A stretch of 52,277 bases of DNA, taken from NCBI GenBank assembly GCA_943333125.1, contig CALQSB010000023.1, positions 1 to 52,277 of the forward strand, in the 5' to 3' direction. Position numbers and translations under genes: made by a program. This stretch comes from Chitinophaga pinensis (lineage in GTDB: Bacteria > Bacteroidota > Bacteroidia > Chitinophagales > Chitinophagaceae). This document shows, one piece after another, positions 36,911-45,151 of this stretch (position 1 is its first letter; each line of letters opens with the position of its first letter). A model generated the notes under the pieces. The model saw only the letters and a list, made by a program, of their open reading frames with translations, ran no database searches and was not told the origin of the DNA.

Positions 36911-38524
36911 ATGAACAGGCTATTTTACTATTCACCAGTTGTTATAATCTTATCCTTATTTTTTTTGAGTTGCAATGATGCAAATACAAAGCCGTCTTCT
37001 TCTGGCCAGCATTCAAATTATTCACAAAACATTGTAGACATCAGCATTCCAGGTAGTTTCAATCCTGAATCAAAAACGATATTTGACAGTCTTTTCTTAA
37101 ATGAATTTATTGATAGCTTTCCCCAATTTAGGGTTCTGAAAAAGGATTTACAGGAATTTTATAAAAAAAGAAATTTCTCTTATGCTTGGTATGATGAATC
37201 AGGAATTATAGAGCCTGCATTAAATTTATATAGCAGAGTATTGAATTTAAAAGAAGAAGGTTTGCCAGATAAAGTTTTATATAAAAACGAATTGATCGCT
37301 TTAATGGAGTCCAATGAAAATAACAAACAAGCTTTCCCTCAACTTGAATTAATGCTCACATCTCAATATCTCTGTTATGCAAAATTTGCATGGTCGGGAT
37401 TAAGCAAAGAAAAACTGGTGTCTATGGATTGGTTTTTACCCAGGAAAGAAACCAGTTCAAGCTCAATGCTTGATTCTATTTTAAATGGGAAAGATCTTCT
37501 AACAGATGTCCCTGTTTTTTATCAATACGAATTATTAAAAAAATACCTGAAAAAATATTTCGAAATACAATCAAAAGGAGGATGGGATAAAATCCCTGAG
37601 GATAAAATAAATTACATAGAAGGCGATACCTCATCAGCAATCAAGGCAATCAAAAAACATCTTTATTTAACAGGGGATCTTGAACAAGATTATTCAAATA
37701 AAATATTTGATACCTCACTGACCGTCGCAATAAAAAACTTCCAATCAAGATCTGGGCTAATGGAATCAGGGCTAATTAATGCTGATTTAATAAAAGAATT
37801 GAACATTCCTGTTGAAAAAAGAATTGAACAACTTATCGTTAACATGGAAAGATGCCGATGGATACCTGTTTCAGTTCAGCGTAATTTTATTTTGATCAAT
37901 ATCCCGGATTTCAAATTGCATATATACGAAAATGATACATTGGCCTGGAGTATGAAAATTGTAGTGGGAAAAAATCAAACCCAAACTGCAATATTCAGTG
38001 GCGATTTGAAATATGTTGTTTTTAGTCCTTACTGGAATGTTCCATACAGCATATTGAAGAATGAAATCCTTCCTGCAATTAAAAAAAATCCCAACTATTT
38101 AGCCAAACATAACATGGAATGGAATGAAGGTTCGGTAAGGCAGTTGCCCGGAACTTCTAATTCTTTAGGATTAGTGAAATTTTTATTCCCTAATTCTCAC
38201 AGCATTTATTTACATGACACTCCTTCTAAATCTTTATTTGAAAAAGAAAAAAGGGCTTTCAGCCATGGTTGTATAAGACTTGCAGAGCCTAAAAAACTTG
38301 CCATGTATTTATTAAGAGATGATCCGGAATGGACATCATCGAAAATTAATGAAGCTATGAACAGGGGAGTAGAAAAATTTGTTGCGTTAAAAAAGTCTGT
38401 TCCGGTTTATATCAGTTATTTTACTTGCTGGGTTGATAAGAAAGGCAATTTACAATTCAGAGATGATGTGTATAAAAGAGATGAACGTTTGTTGAAAATG
38501 ATTTTGGATAAACCTTCTTTATGA
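36911..38524 (+). CDS. YcbB-type L,D-transpeptidase lipoprotein
   Basis: A 537-aa envelope enzyme expected to form 3-3 cross-links in peptidoglycan. It starts with a lipoprotein signal (LSLFFLSC), then an N-terminal scaffold domain (FYKKRNFSYAWYDESG), a peptidoglycan-binding-like section (KHLYLTGDLEQDYSNKIFD, AIKNFQSRSGL) and the YkuD catalytic domain with IYLHDTPSKSLF and the nucleophile motif SHGCIRL (S451-C454). Catalytic His and Cys are both present. The layout matches YcbB/LdtD. It is monocistronic by appearance. Confidence 0.93.
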   Translation: MNRLFYYSPVVIILSLFFLSCNDANTKPSSSGQHSNYSQNIVDISIPGSFNPESKTIFDSLFLNEFIDSFPQFRVLKKDLQEFYKKRNFSYAWYDESGIIEPALNLYSRVLNLKEEGLPDKVLYKNELIALMESNENNKQAFPQLELMLTSQYLCYAKFAWSGLSKEKLVSMDWFLPRKETSSSSMLDSILNGKDLLTDVPVFYQYELLKKYLKKYFEIQSKGGWDKIPEDKINYIEGDTSSAIKAIKKHLYLTGDLEQDYSNKIFDTSLTVAIKNFQSRSGLMESGLINADLIKELNIPVEKRIEQLIVNMERCRWIPVSVQRNFILINIPDFKLHIYENDTLAWSMKIVVGKNQTQTAIFSGDLKYVVFSPYWNVPYSILKNEILPAIKKNPNYLAKHNMEWNEGSVRQLPGTSNSLGLVKFLFPNSHSIYLHDTPSKSLFEKEKRAFSHGCIRLAEPKKLAMYLLRDDPEWTSSKINEAMNRGVEKFVALKKSVPVYISYFTCWVDKKGNLQFRDDVYKRDERLLKMILDKPSL

Positions 38525-38567
38525 TTTTAATTTGATTAATAATTATCCACTTAAAACCAAAGTAGAA

Positions 38568-38915
38568 TTATCTTCTTCTGTCATTAAAACCACCCCTGTC
38601 GTTGTTGTATCCACCTCCGCTGTTATTATTTCTGTTGAAACCACCGCCACTTCCACCTGAACGAGGAGGCCCACTTCTTTCTTCTGCTTCCTTAACTACT
38701 AAAGGCTTTTTACCTAATGAAATATCATTTAAACTTTCTACAGCCTCGAGACCTTCTTCTCTATTTTGCATTTCAACAAAAGCAAATCCTTTGCTTTTAC
38801 CAGTTTCTTTATCCAATGCAACTTTTGCAGATACTACTGGTCCAAATTTTTCAAATATTTCTTCCAGTTCAGCATCGTCTAAATCATAAGGAAGGCCTGC
38901 AACAAAAATCTTCAT
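38568..38915 (-). CDS. small RNA-binding protein with one RRM
   Basis: A 115-aa cytoplasmic protein: RNP2 IFVAGLP at 3-9, RNP1 KGFAFVEM at 42-49, giving a complete RRM of about 80 residues, then a Gly/Asn/Arg-rich tail (SGGGFNRNNNSGGGYN ... NDRRR). Bacteroidota commonly carry such short RRM proteins as global RNA-binding factors, often linked to cold or stress responses (family knowledge). Targets are not visible here. Confidence 0.92.
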   Translation of the reverse strand: MKIFVAGLPYDLDDAELEEIFEKFGPVVSAKVALDKETGKSKGFAFVEMQNREEGLEAVESLNDISLGKKPLVVKEAEERSGPPRSGGSGGGFNRNNNSGGGYNNDRGGFNDRRR

Positions 38916-39062
38916 AAATCTATTTTTTTGTGAAAGTACATAACTTATTTGGCTACTTAAAAAAATTAATTGATTATTTATGAGAAATAAACAATTCAGA
39001 TTTAGTGAAAATTATTTTCATAAGTTTTGCAGTAAAAAAAGTAGATGATTTGGTTACATGAT

Positions 39063-39314
39063 TTATTGAACAACTTGAAAAACTTCTTGTTGATCTCCCA
39101 TGATAAACTGGTAAAAACCTACTTTCAGTCCTATAATTCGCATTTGAAAACCAAAGAGGTTGTTAGATATGGATCCTTTTCTAATGATATTTCCAGACTC
39201 ATTTTTGATGACATATCCGGTATTCTGAAAAGTTCCTTCAGCATTTTTTACTGTTAATAAATCGTCCTGACATATCAGGGTAGGGTTTAGGATGAGGTGT
39301 GGAGTTTTAGTCAT
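39063..39314 (-). CDS. 83-aa protein resembling a stand-alone T9SS sorting domain
   Basis: A small protein with no signal peptide. The second half (YVIKNESGNIIRKGSI, then IIGLKVGFYQFIMGDQQEVFQVVQ) has the strand pattern of type IX C-terminal sorting domains: a hydrophobic strand, a turn with GxxIxxG, a leucine/glycine turn GxYxF, and a terminal strand. It starts 23 bp downstream of an exact minus-strand -7 element, supporting a real gene. Function is unknown; it could be a relic of a larger exported protein. Confidence 0.6.
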   Translation of the reverse strand: MTKTPHLILNPTLICQDDLLTVKNAEGTFQNTGYVIKNESGNIIRKGSISNNLFGFQMRIIGLKVGFYQFIMGDQQEVFQVVQ

Positions 39315-39336
39315 AGGTAAGAATTTAAAGCGGTTA

Positions 39337-39344
39337 CAAATCTA
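39337..39344 (-). promoter_or_regulatory. predicted -7 element of the 83-aa gene
   Basis: CAAATCTA on the plus strand reads TAGATTTG on the minus strand, an exact TAnnTTTG match, giving a leader under 25 nt. No -33 TTG seen. Confidence 0.45.
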
Positions 39345-39431
39345 ATACTGTAAGAAAAATTTCGAGAAATTTTCTTATTTGGTTTCTACGGAATTTGAAT
39401 TGTGCTTAATTGGACAACGGTTTCATTAAAC

Positions 39432-39640
39432 ATTGGATGTTTGGATGATCTTGGTCTTTCTAAGGATGATGAACTGTCTTTTAATGGATACTAGAATCTG
39501 TTGGGTATTGGATGTTCGGATTACCTGGTCTTTCTAAGGATGATGAACTGTCTTTTAATGGATACTGGAATCTGTTGGTTATTGGATGTTAGGATTACCT
39601 GGTCTTTCTAAGGATGATGAATTGTCTTTTAATGAATCGT
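39432..39640. repeat. 74/75-bp minisatellite, about 2.8 copies
   Basis: Units begin at 39432, 39507 and 39581, each with ATTGGATGTT, then GGTCTTTCTAAGGATGATGA and CTGTCTTTTAATGGATAC. The last copy is partial. The 74/75-bp period is not a multiple of three and no frame stays open, so it is not coding. No dyad typical of CRISPR repeats. The remaining DNA from 39641 to 39970 shows no gene. Confidence 0.85.
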
Positions 39641-39971
39641 TGGATCTTTGTCTTTTAATAGGATTCTGGATTATAAGAATCTGTTTTTGTGTAAGTGAGA
39701 GAGGTTAGGGTACTCTTTCGCCTGATATATTTCAATAAGCGTGCCAAACTATTTTAAAATTCCTTTTTTTATTTTTTTTTGCTCAAATATTTTGAAATAA
39801 TTATTCAATTATTGCGTTTATAAGATAGCAACATCAATCCGTAATTGCTGATAATAAACCCATTAACGTACCAATTCCCTTAATGTAAACTATTATTCAA
39901 TTGCCCCCTGCGGGAAAGCTTTTACCAAATTAATGATTTGTTGTTACCATCATGATCTCCACGGATATCCT

Positions 39972-40052
39972 GATGTTAAATACATCGCCGTTGCTAACGT
40001 AAAAAGGCTAATGCCTTTAAAACTTACAGATCACCTACTGTAAGTTTTTTTA
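39972..40052 (+). ncRNA. hairpin cluster ending in a terminator, possible small RNA
   Basis: Three stems in a row: GATGT/ACATC (39972-39986), AAAGGC-TAAT-GCCTTT (40003-40018), then terminator AAAACTTACAG (40019-40029) with CTGTAAGTTTT (40038-40048) and a T-run. No gene lies upstream in this direction for over 1 kb, so the terminator must end something untranslated, or transcription of the far upstream region. No exact promoter was found. Confidence 0.4.
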
Positions 40053-40074
40053 TTTTTACTACCTGCTTTTAATT

Positions 40075-40082
40075 TAAATTTG
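40075..40082 (+). promoter_or_regulatory. predicted -7 element of the cyclophilin gene
   Basis: TAAATTTG matches TAnnTTTG exactly, giving a short leader (about 12 nt) before the ATG at 40101. It overlaps no terminator element. Confidence 0.5.
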
Positions 40083-40100
40083 CCGTATTAAACTATAAAT

Positions 40101-40550
40101 ATGAGCGAAATATTACTTACAAAAGGCAAAATGCAAACAAGCAAGGGGCTAATCACATTTGAACTTTATGATGATGATGCACCTGTTACCGTAGAGAATT
40201 TTAAAAAATTGATTACCTCTGGTTATTATAATGGCCTGAGTTTCCATAGAGTAATTCCAGATTTTGTTGTTCAGGGCGGTTGTCCAGATGGAACAGGCTC
40301 GGGTGGCCCCGGATATTCTATTATCTGTGAAACAAATGGTAAAAAGCAGATTCATGACAAGGGGATTTTTTCTATGGCACACCGTGGTCTTAATACGGGT
40401 GGCTCTCAGTTTTTCATATGTCACAACAGATCAAATACCAAACATCTCGATGGTGTTCATACCTGCTTTGGCAAAGTTATTGATGGTATAGATATCATTG
40501 ATGCTATTAAAGCTGGGGACTTAATTGAATCGGTGACATTAATTAATTAA
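40101..40550 (+). CDS. peptidyl-prolyl cis-trans isomerase, cyclophilin type
   Basis: A 149-aa cytoplasmic folding enzyme. Cyclophilin landmarks appear in order: [28 protein letters not shown] (catalytic Arg), [24 protein letters not shown] and [13 protein letters not shown]. There is no signal peptide, so it is cytosolic. The length fits a single-domain PpiB-like protein. It stands alone behind its own promoter. Confidence 0.95.
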   Translation: MSEILLTKGKMQTSKGLITFELYDDDAPVTVENFKKLITSGYYNGLSFHRVIPDFVVQGGCPDGTGSGGPGYSIICETNGKKQIHDKGIFSMAHRGLNTGGSQFFICHNRSNTKHLDGVHTCFGKVIDGIDIIDAIKAGDLIESVTLIN

Positions 40551-40724
40551 GCTGCTGAAGTACCTAGTAATTATACTGAGTAATTGTTTTTAAACTGATG
40601 TAAATCAAAGTTTTGTAAGTGCAAAATAATATTTTTTAAAAACTTTTTCTTAATAAGTATGGAATTTCTTTTTCCAATGAGTATCTTAGTATTTTATTTT
40701 AGTATAAAAAATAACCTTATAAAA

Positions 40725-41879
40725 ATGCTAACCAACCTAAGTATCCGTAAACTAGCCATTATTCTATTTTTTTTGAATGGAATCAGCCAATTTTCATTTG
40801 CACAAAATAGCCTCAAACATAAGTTTCAGGGTGCCAGTGTGTATGCCGGAATAGAAGTGGGCTCCAAAGGTGTAAAAATGAGTCTCATTGAAATTTCCGG
40901 AAGCGGTTTAAAGAATGGTAATTTCAAAATCATCAAAGACACTTCTGTTAATACTGACTTCATTTCATTTACTCAGGAAACATTCAGCGCTACATTAAAA
41001 GGCTTATCTGGGTTATTTAATACAGCTAATTTGAATTTTCAAATCCCGACAGAAAGAATTTTTACTGTTTTTAGTAGTGGTGTAAAAGTAGTGGCCGAAA
41101 GAGAAAATAAAACTCCATGGATTAGCAATCTCGCCGATTCTTTTAGAAAAGTTATCAATGAACCCAAAAGAAGCATGAGTCCCATTGACGTAGTGGACGA
41201 AGCTCGTCTTTCTCATCTGGGTATTGTTCCTGCTTCAAAAAGATATACCACTTTTCTTATCGATATAGGAAGTGGAAATACAAAAGGCGGTTATTTCCCT
41301 TCTGGCAATACTAAAGATTTTAAATTATTTCAATTAACCTGGGGAACAAAAAGTATATCAAATTCAACAGAGAAAAGGCTTGATGAAGATAAGTCTATAA
41401 CAAATTTCAACAGACAAATGAACCGAGTGCTTGCTGGTCAGGCTGAAGATGAGATTACCTACGCTGTAAATGCCAGTGGCGCTTACAATATGAGTGATAA
41501 TGTAGCTTTCAGTGGCGGTATCGCTTGGGCCATCGCAACGCTTTCTTACCCTGAGCTTGCCGACAATCCAGTAGTGCCCATTACTTACGACGATGTTGTA
41601 AAACTGAGCGAAAGAATATATACAGACTATCCATCATTATGGGATTCGGCCATCGTGAAAAAAATAACTGATAAAACGCTCGATAAAGCATTTATTGGCG
41701 GAGAAGTAAAAAAGGTAAATAAAGTATTTGACCAAAAAGCATTAATGTCTGGAACTGGCTTATTATTAAAAATCATGAGACAGTTTGAAGGCGTTTACGA
41801 AAAGAAACAATTCTTCTTCGTAAAAAATGGTCAAGTAGGGTGGATCAGTGCATATGTAAATCAGTTATTATCTCAATAG
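40725..41879 (+). CDS. exported actin-fold (Ppx/GppA-like) protein
   Basis: A 384-aa protein with a signal peptide (start ATG 40725: MLTNLSIRKLAIILFFLNGI, cleavage near FSFAQN). The body has the two phosphate-binding turns of the ASKHA actin/Hsp70/exopolyphosphatase fold: YAGIEVGSKGVKMSLIEI (40-57) and FLIDIGSGNTKGGYF (177-191), then SGGIAWAIATL. This resembles Ppx/GppA, but such enzymes are normally cytoplasmic. The open frame extends to 40659, but the added part does not look like a real N-terminus. The next gene, 40 bp on, encodes a membrane coiled-coil protein. Function is unknown. Confidence 0.7.
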   Translation: MLTNLSIRKLAIILFFLNGISQFSFAQNSLKHKFQGASVYAGIEVGSKGVKMSLIEISGSGLKNGNFKIIKDTSVNTDFISFTQETFSATLKGLSGLFNTANLNFQIPTERIFTVFSSGVKVVAERENKTPWISNLADSFRKVINEPKRSMSPIDVVDEARLSHLGIVPASKRYTTFLIDIGSGNTKGGYFPSGNTKDFKLFQLTWGTKSISNSTEKRLDEDKSITNFNRQMNRVLAGQAEDEITYAVNASGAYNMSDNVAFSGGIAWAIATLSYPELADNPVVPITYDDVVKLSERIYTDYPSLWDSAIVKKITDKTLDKAFIGGEVKKVNKVFDQKALMSGTGLLLKIMRQFEGVYEKKQFFFVKNGQVGWISAYVNQLLSQ

Positions 41880-41919
41880 ATTTATTAACTTGCAGTACAA
41901 CCTATTTTTCTAACTTTTC

Positions 41920-42885
41920 ATGAAAGACTCAAAATCATTACTGCTACTTATACTTTCATTGTTGCTTGCAGTGGTGTCCCTTGCCTTATTATGGACTTGG
42001 GGTTATAATTACGGCAGACAAAACAATTATTCTTTTTTTGAAAGTAAAGTAAATTCTACCAGCAAATTCCCCAACAAGGACTCCTTAAATCAATTATACA
42101 ATAAAGCGTTACAAAATCTGAGTAACCTTGATTCTGCTGTTTCCAGAGCCGATTCTTTTAAATTTGATATAGGTGGCAAACTTGATGAGTTTTATCACTT
42201 AAGAGATGAAATCGCTTCACTGCTTAATAGCCCGGATGGCAGTGCAGGTTTAGTAAGCGCTCAAAGTAAAATCGGAGAATTACAAACCAAAGTAGACGAG
42301 CTTCGAGATCAGAACAAATTTATCATCAAAGAAAATAAAAGATTATCAGCATTACTTAATCAACTTGCCAGTTATCAAAAGCAGGACAACAATACTCCAG
42401 ATACACAAAATCAAACACAGAATTCGATTTCCACTCCAGCTACAAATCCTGTTCAACCCAAAAAAGTAAAGAACAAGAAGGAGAGCAATATGATTTTTTC
42501 AGTTTCTGATATTTCTGTCGCAGGAGTTATAGAGGACGAAAATAATAATATTACCGAATCAGATCAAGCCGACTTGATAACCAGAATAAAAGGAAATTTC
42601 GATTTAAATAATAATCAATCGGTAAATAATACCGGAGATATTGTAATCGTAATTCAACAACCAGACGGTAAAGTTTTAAAATCAGCTACTTGGGAAACCG
42701 GAACATTTGAAACCAAAGAAGGAAAAAGGGTTTATTCATCTAAAGTCGGTTTCGAATGCAATAAAGGAGAAACAAAAAAACTCTCCTTTTCTTTAGCAGC
42801 AAATGAGTACCCCAAGGGAAATTACACCATTCAATTCTTTCAAAATGGGAATCTGATTGGAAAGACCAATAAAATCCTCAACTGA
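41920..42885 (+). CDS. membrane-anchored coiled-coil protein with C-terminal beta domain
   Basis: A 321-aa protein with one N-terminal transmembrane helix (about residues 6-27, LLLLILSLLLAVVSLALLWTW), a long helical part (about 55-160; QSKIGELQTKVDELRDQNKFI looks like a coiled coil), a Gln/Asn/Pro-rich linker with PKKVKNKKE, and a C-terminal beta domain (IVIVIQQPDGKVLKSATWETG ... NYTIQFFQNGNLIGKTNKIL) like those in Bacteroidota envelope proteins. Likely cotranscribed with the exported actin-fold gene. I do not recognise a family name. Confidence 0.7.
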   Translation: MKDSKSLLLLILSLLLAVVSLALLWTWGYNYGRQNNYSFFESKVNSTSKFPNKDSLNQLYNKALQNLSNLDSAVSRADSFKFDIGGKLDEFYHLRDEIASLLNSPDGSAGLVSAQSKIGELQTKVDELRDQNKFIIKENKRLSALLNQLASYQKQDNNTPDTQNQTQNSISTPATNPVQPKKVKNKKESNMIFSVSDISVAGVIEDENNNITESDQADLITRIKGNFDLNNNQSVNNTGDIVIVIQQPDGKVLKSATWETGTFETKEGKRVYSSKVGFECNKGETKKLSFSLAANEYPKGNYTIQFFQNGNLIGKTNKILN

Positions 42886-42945
42886 TAAGTTATCCACTAT
42901 CCGAAAAAAAAGTTTCTTTTTTTATTTAAACATTATTTTATTCTC

Positions 42946-42953
42946 TATATTTG
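42946..42953 (+). promoter_or_regulatory. predicted -7 element of the 119-nt RNA
   Basis: TATATTTG matches TAnnTTTG exactly, 5 bp before the first hairpin of the RNA candidate. No TTG at the usual -33 spacing. Confidence 0.5.
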
Positions 42954-42957
42954 TTTT

Positions 42958-43076
42958 GCTTGAAAAAGCCACCTCTTTAGAAATCTTGCAAGAAGAAATA
43001 CGTCTGCTAAAAGCGGGCCGTTGCTAGATCTATAAAGGGTAAATCCTTGGAAGACCTTCGAAAGAAGGTTTTTTTT
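42958..43076 (+). ncRNA. candidate small RNA or leader with terminator
   Basis: About 119 nt from the predicted start to the T-run. It opens with a GCTT-GAAA-AAGC hairpin (42958-42969), contains the palindrome TCTTGCAAGA (about 42984-42993), and ends with terminator ACCTTC-GAAA-GAAGGT (43054-43069) plus eight Ts. The next ATG is 62 bp further on, so it can be either an independent small RNA or an attenuator ahead of the 43139 gene. I could not match it to a riboswitch I know. Confidence 0.55.
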
Positions 43077-43138
43077 ATTCTCACACCTTGAGCCTATCTT
43101 CATAACAAAATACAAAATCAGTTTCCAACAGGATTATT

Positions 43139-43609
43139 ATGAAAGCGGCAACGGTAAAAGAAATTAAATTATCTCTTGAATCACTTTCTCCAAGCGAGTT
43201 GATTGCTATTTGTCAAAGACTGGCTCGTTTTAAAAAAGAAAACAAGGAACTTCTCACTTATTTGTTATTTGAAGAATACGATGAAGCAAACTATATTTTG
43301 TCTGTTAAAAATGAAATAGACACTGGCTTTGATTCAATGAATAAAACCAGTATGTATATTGCCAAGAAAAATCTCAGAAAAATCATCCGGACTACCGCTA
43401 AATTTATTCGCTATAGTGGCAAAGAAACGACTGAAGCAGAATTGATGATTTACGTTTGTTTTAAAATAAATGAATCAGGTTTGGACTTTAAAAAAAGTAC
43501 AGCGCTCACAAATATTTATTCGGCATTGTTGAAAAAAGTTAAAAAGACCATCGAAACGATGCATGAAGATCTTCAATATGATTATAAAAAACAACTTGAG
43601 ATTTTGTAA
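43139..43609 (+). CDS. conserved hypothetical protein, helical, Bacteroidota type
   Basis: A 156-aa soluble protein, mostly helical and basic. The opening VKEIKLSLESLSPSELIAICQRLARFKKENKELLTYLLF (two overlapping parts: LSPSELIAICQRLARFKK and ENKELLTYLLFEEYDEANYI) is a pattern I have seen in hypothetical proteins of this phylum. No signal peptide, enzyme motif or membrane segment. It follows a promoter-terminator RNA candidate and may be regulated by it. The family and function are not named here. Confidence 0.75.
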   Translation: MKAATVKEIKLSLESLSPSELIAICQRLARFKKENKELLTYLLFEEYDEANYILSVKNEIDTGFDSMNKTSMYIAKKNLRKIIRTTAKFIRYSGKETTEAELMIYVCFKINESGLDFKKSTALTNIYSALLKKVKKTIETMHEDLQYDYKKQLEIL

Positions 43610-43675
43610 TTTCATTTACTGAAAGATGAAGGGGTGATATTAATTTTTGTTTCTAATAATCCTCCGCACCATTTA

Positions 43676-43683
43676 TATATTTG
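43676..43683 (+). promoter_or_regulatory. predicted -7 element of the Mur-ligase-like gene
   Basis: TATATTTG matches TAnnTTTG exactly, about 50 nt before the ATG at 43739. Downstream genes hutI and ftcD may share this promoter. Confidence 0.5.
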
Positions 43684-43738
43684 TAAATTCGCGTAGTGCT
43701 GAAAAAACTATATTAATTTAAAAAGAAAGTTGAAACAA

Positions 43739-45118
43739 ATGATCAGTTCAATTGATGAATTTGAAAATGTATTTTTTATAGGTGTTGCAGGTACAGGAAT
43801 GAGCGCTATTGCTCAATATTTATCGGGCGTAGGAAAATATACCGGAGGAAGTGACCGATACTTCATATCAGGTGAATTTAATGATACCAGAGATAAACTG
43901 GAAAAAGAAGGAGTACATTGTTTTTTACAGGATGGTTCGGGAATTAATTCCAATACAGATCTTGTAGTTGTTTCTACAGCGATTGAAGATTCTGTTCCGG
44001 AAGTTCAAAAAGCAAAATCTTTATCCATCCCCATAATTAAAAGAAGTGAGTTACTCGCCATTATCGCTAAAAGCAAGAAAACAATTGCTGTAGGTGGAAC
44101 ATCAGGAAAGAGTACAACAAGTGCCATGCTTTTTGATATTTTGAAACAAGCAGGAACAGATCCCAGTATAATAAGTGGAGCCGGATTGGTGAGCATTATT
44201 AAAGAAGGCAAGATTGGCAACGCTCATGTAGGTAAAGGCGAATGGTTAATTATAGAAGCGGATGAAAGTGATGGATCAATTGTACAATACACTCCTGAAA
44301 TTGGATTACTGCTGAATATTGATAAAGATCATCAGGAAATAGAAGAACTCATTTCTATTTTTACCACTTTTAAAAAAAATACAAAAGAAATTTTTATCGT
44401 CAACCGTTGCAATAAACTAACCGCAGGATTATCCGCTAATACTGCTGTTGATTTTTCTACTGATCAAAACATATTAGCCGGATTTATAGCAGAAAATTTC
44501 CAGCAGACTGGTTTGAATATTTCATTCAAAATAAAAGAACAGCATTTTGAAATGAATACAGTTGGTCGTCATAATATGGAGAATGCCGTTGCTGCAGTTT
44601 CTGTGGCCTCCCAACTCGGAATTAACCTTGACACCAGTGCAAAAGCCCTAAATAAATATGAAGGCATTTATCGCAGACATCAACTGCTGGGCAAAAAAAA
44701 TGGCGTATATGTCATAGATGATTATGCACACAACCCGGTTAAATGTGCAGCATCTATAGAAGCTTGTCAGTACATTGCCCCAAAAGTAATTGCCTGGTTT
44801 CAACCTCATGGTTATGGCCCAACACGATTTTTGAAAAATGATTTTATACATGAGTTTGTAAAAGTATTAAGAGATGATGATGAGCTCTGGATGAGTGAAA
44901 TATTTTATGCAGGAGGGACTGCAACAAAAGATATCTCTGCCAATGATTTAATAAAAGAAATTGCAGCTTCAGGTAAAAAAGCTTTTTTCATAGAAGACAG
45001 AAACGATTTACTGAAAGCAGTCAGACCACATTTGACGGATAATTGTGTGTTATTATTAATGGGGGCCCGCGACCCCGGACTTGAATTTTTCAGCAAGCAA
45101 TTGTGGGAACAACTGTAA
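43739..45118 (+). CDS. MurC/Mpl-like ligase, atypical paralogue
   Basis: A 459-aa Mur-ligase-family protein. It keeps the N-terminal GVAGTGMSAIAQYL turn, EADESDGS (173-180), GRHNMENAVAAVSVA (from 286) and a C-terminal domain, all typical of the MurC/Mpl branch. It departs from canonical MurC at key places: P-loop GGTSGKSTT (119-127) instead of GTHGKTTT, DDYAHNP (327-333) instead of DDYxHHP, and FQPHGYGPTR (354-363) instead of FQPHRYSRTR. ATG 43739 is chosen over in-frame TTG 43730. It lies 33 bp before hutI. It ligates an amino acid or similar by the fold; the substrate is unknown and may not be muramate. Confidence 0.75.
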   Translation: MISSIDEFENVFFIGVAGTGMSAIAQYLSGVGKYTGGSDRYFISGEFNDTRDKLEKEGVHCFLQDGSGINSNTDLVVVSTAIEDSVPEVQKAKSLSIPIIKRSELLAIIAKSKKTIAVGGTSGKSTTSAMLFDILKQAGTDPSIISGAGLVSIIKEGKIGNAHVGKGEWLIIEADESDGSIVQYTPEIGLLLNIDKDHQEIEELISIFTTFKKNTKEIFIVNRCNKLTAGLSANTAVDFSTDQNILAGFIAENFQQTGLNISFKIKEQHFEMNTVGRHNMENAVAAVSVASQLGINLDTSAKALNKYEGIYRRHQLLGKKNGVYVIDDYAHNPVKCAASIEACQYIAPKVIAWFQPHGYGPTRFLKNDFIHEFVKVLRDDDELWMSEIFYAGGTATKDISANDLIKEIAASGKKAFFIEDRNDLLKAVRPHLTDNCVLLLMGARDPGLEFFSKQLWEQL

Positions 45119-45151
45119 AGTATATATCAAATTAAATCAAGTGAATCATTG

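Noticed and set aside
38602..38889. 95-aa frame opposite the RRM gene
   Set aside because: Pro/Leu-rich antisense product of the Gly-rich RRM tail.
39045..39257. 70-aa plus-strand frame over the sorting-domain-like gene
   Set aside because: Antisense shadow of the 83-aa gene, which has better sequence pattern and a promoter element.
39432..39640. CRISPR array
   Set aside because: Repeats are directly adjacent with no unique spacers, and units are 74/75 bp.
42958..43076. Known riboswitch or SRP/6S RNA for the 119-nt candidate
   Set aside because: None of the conserved cores I know (TPP, cobalamin, preQ1, fluoride, SRP) is visible.
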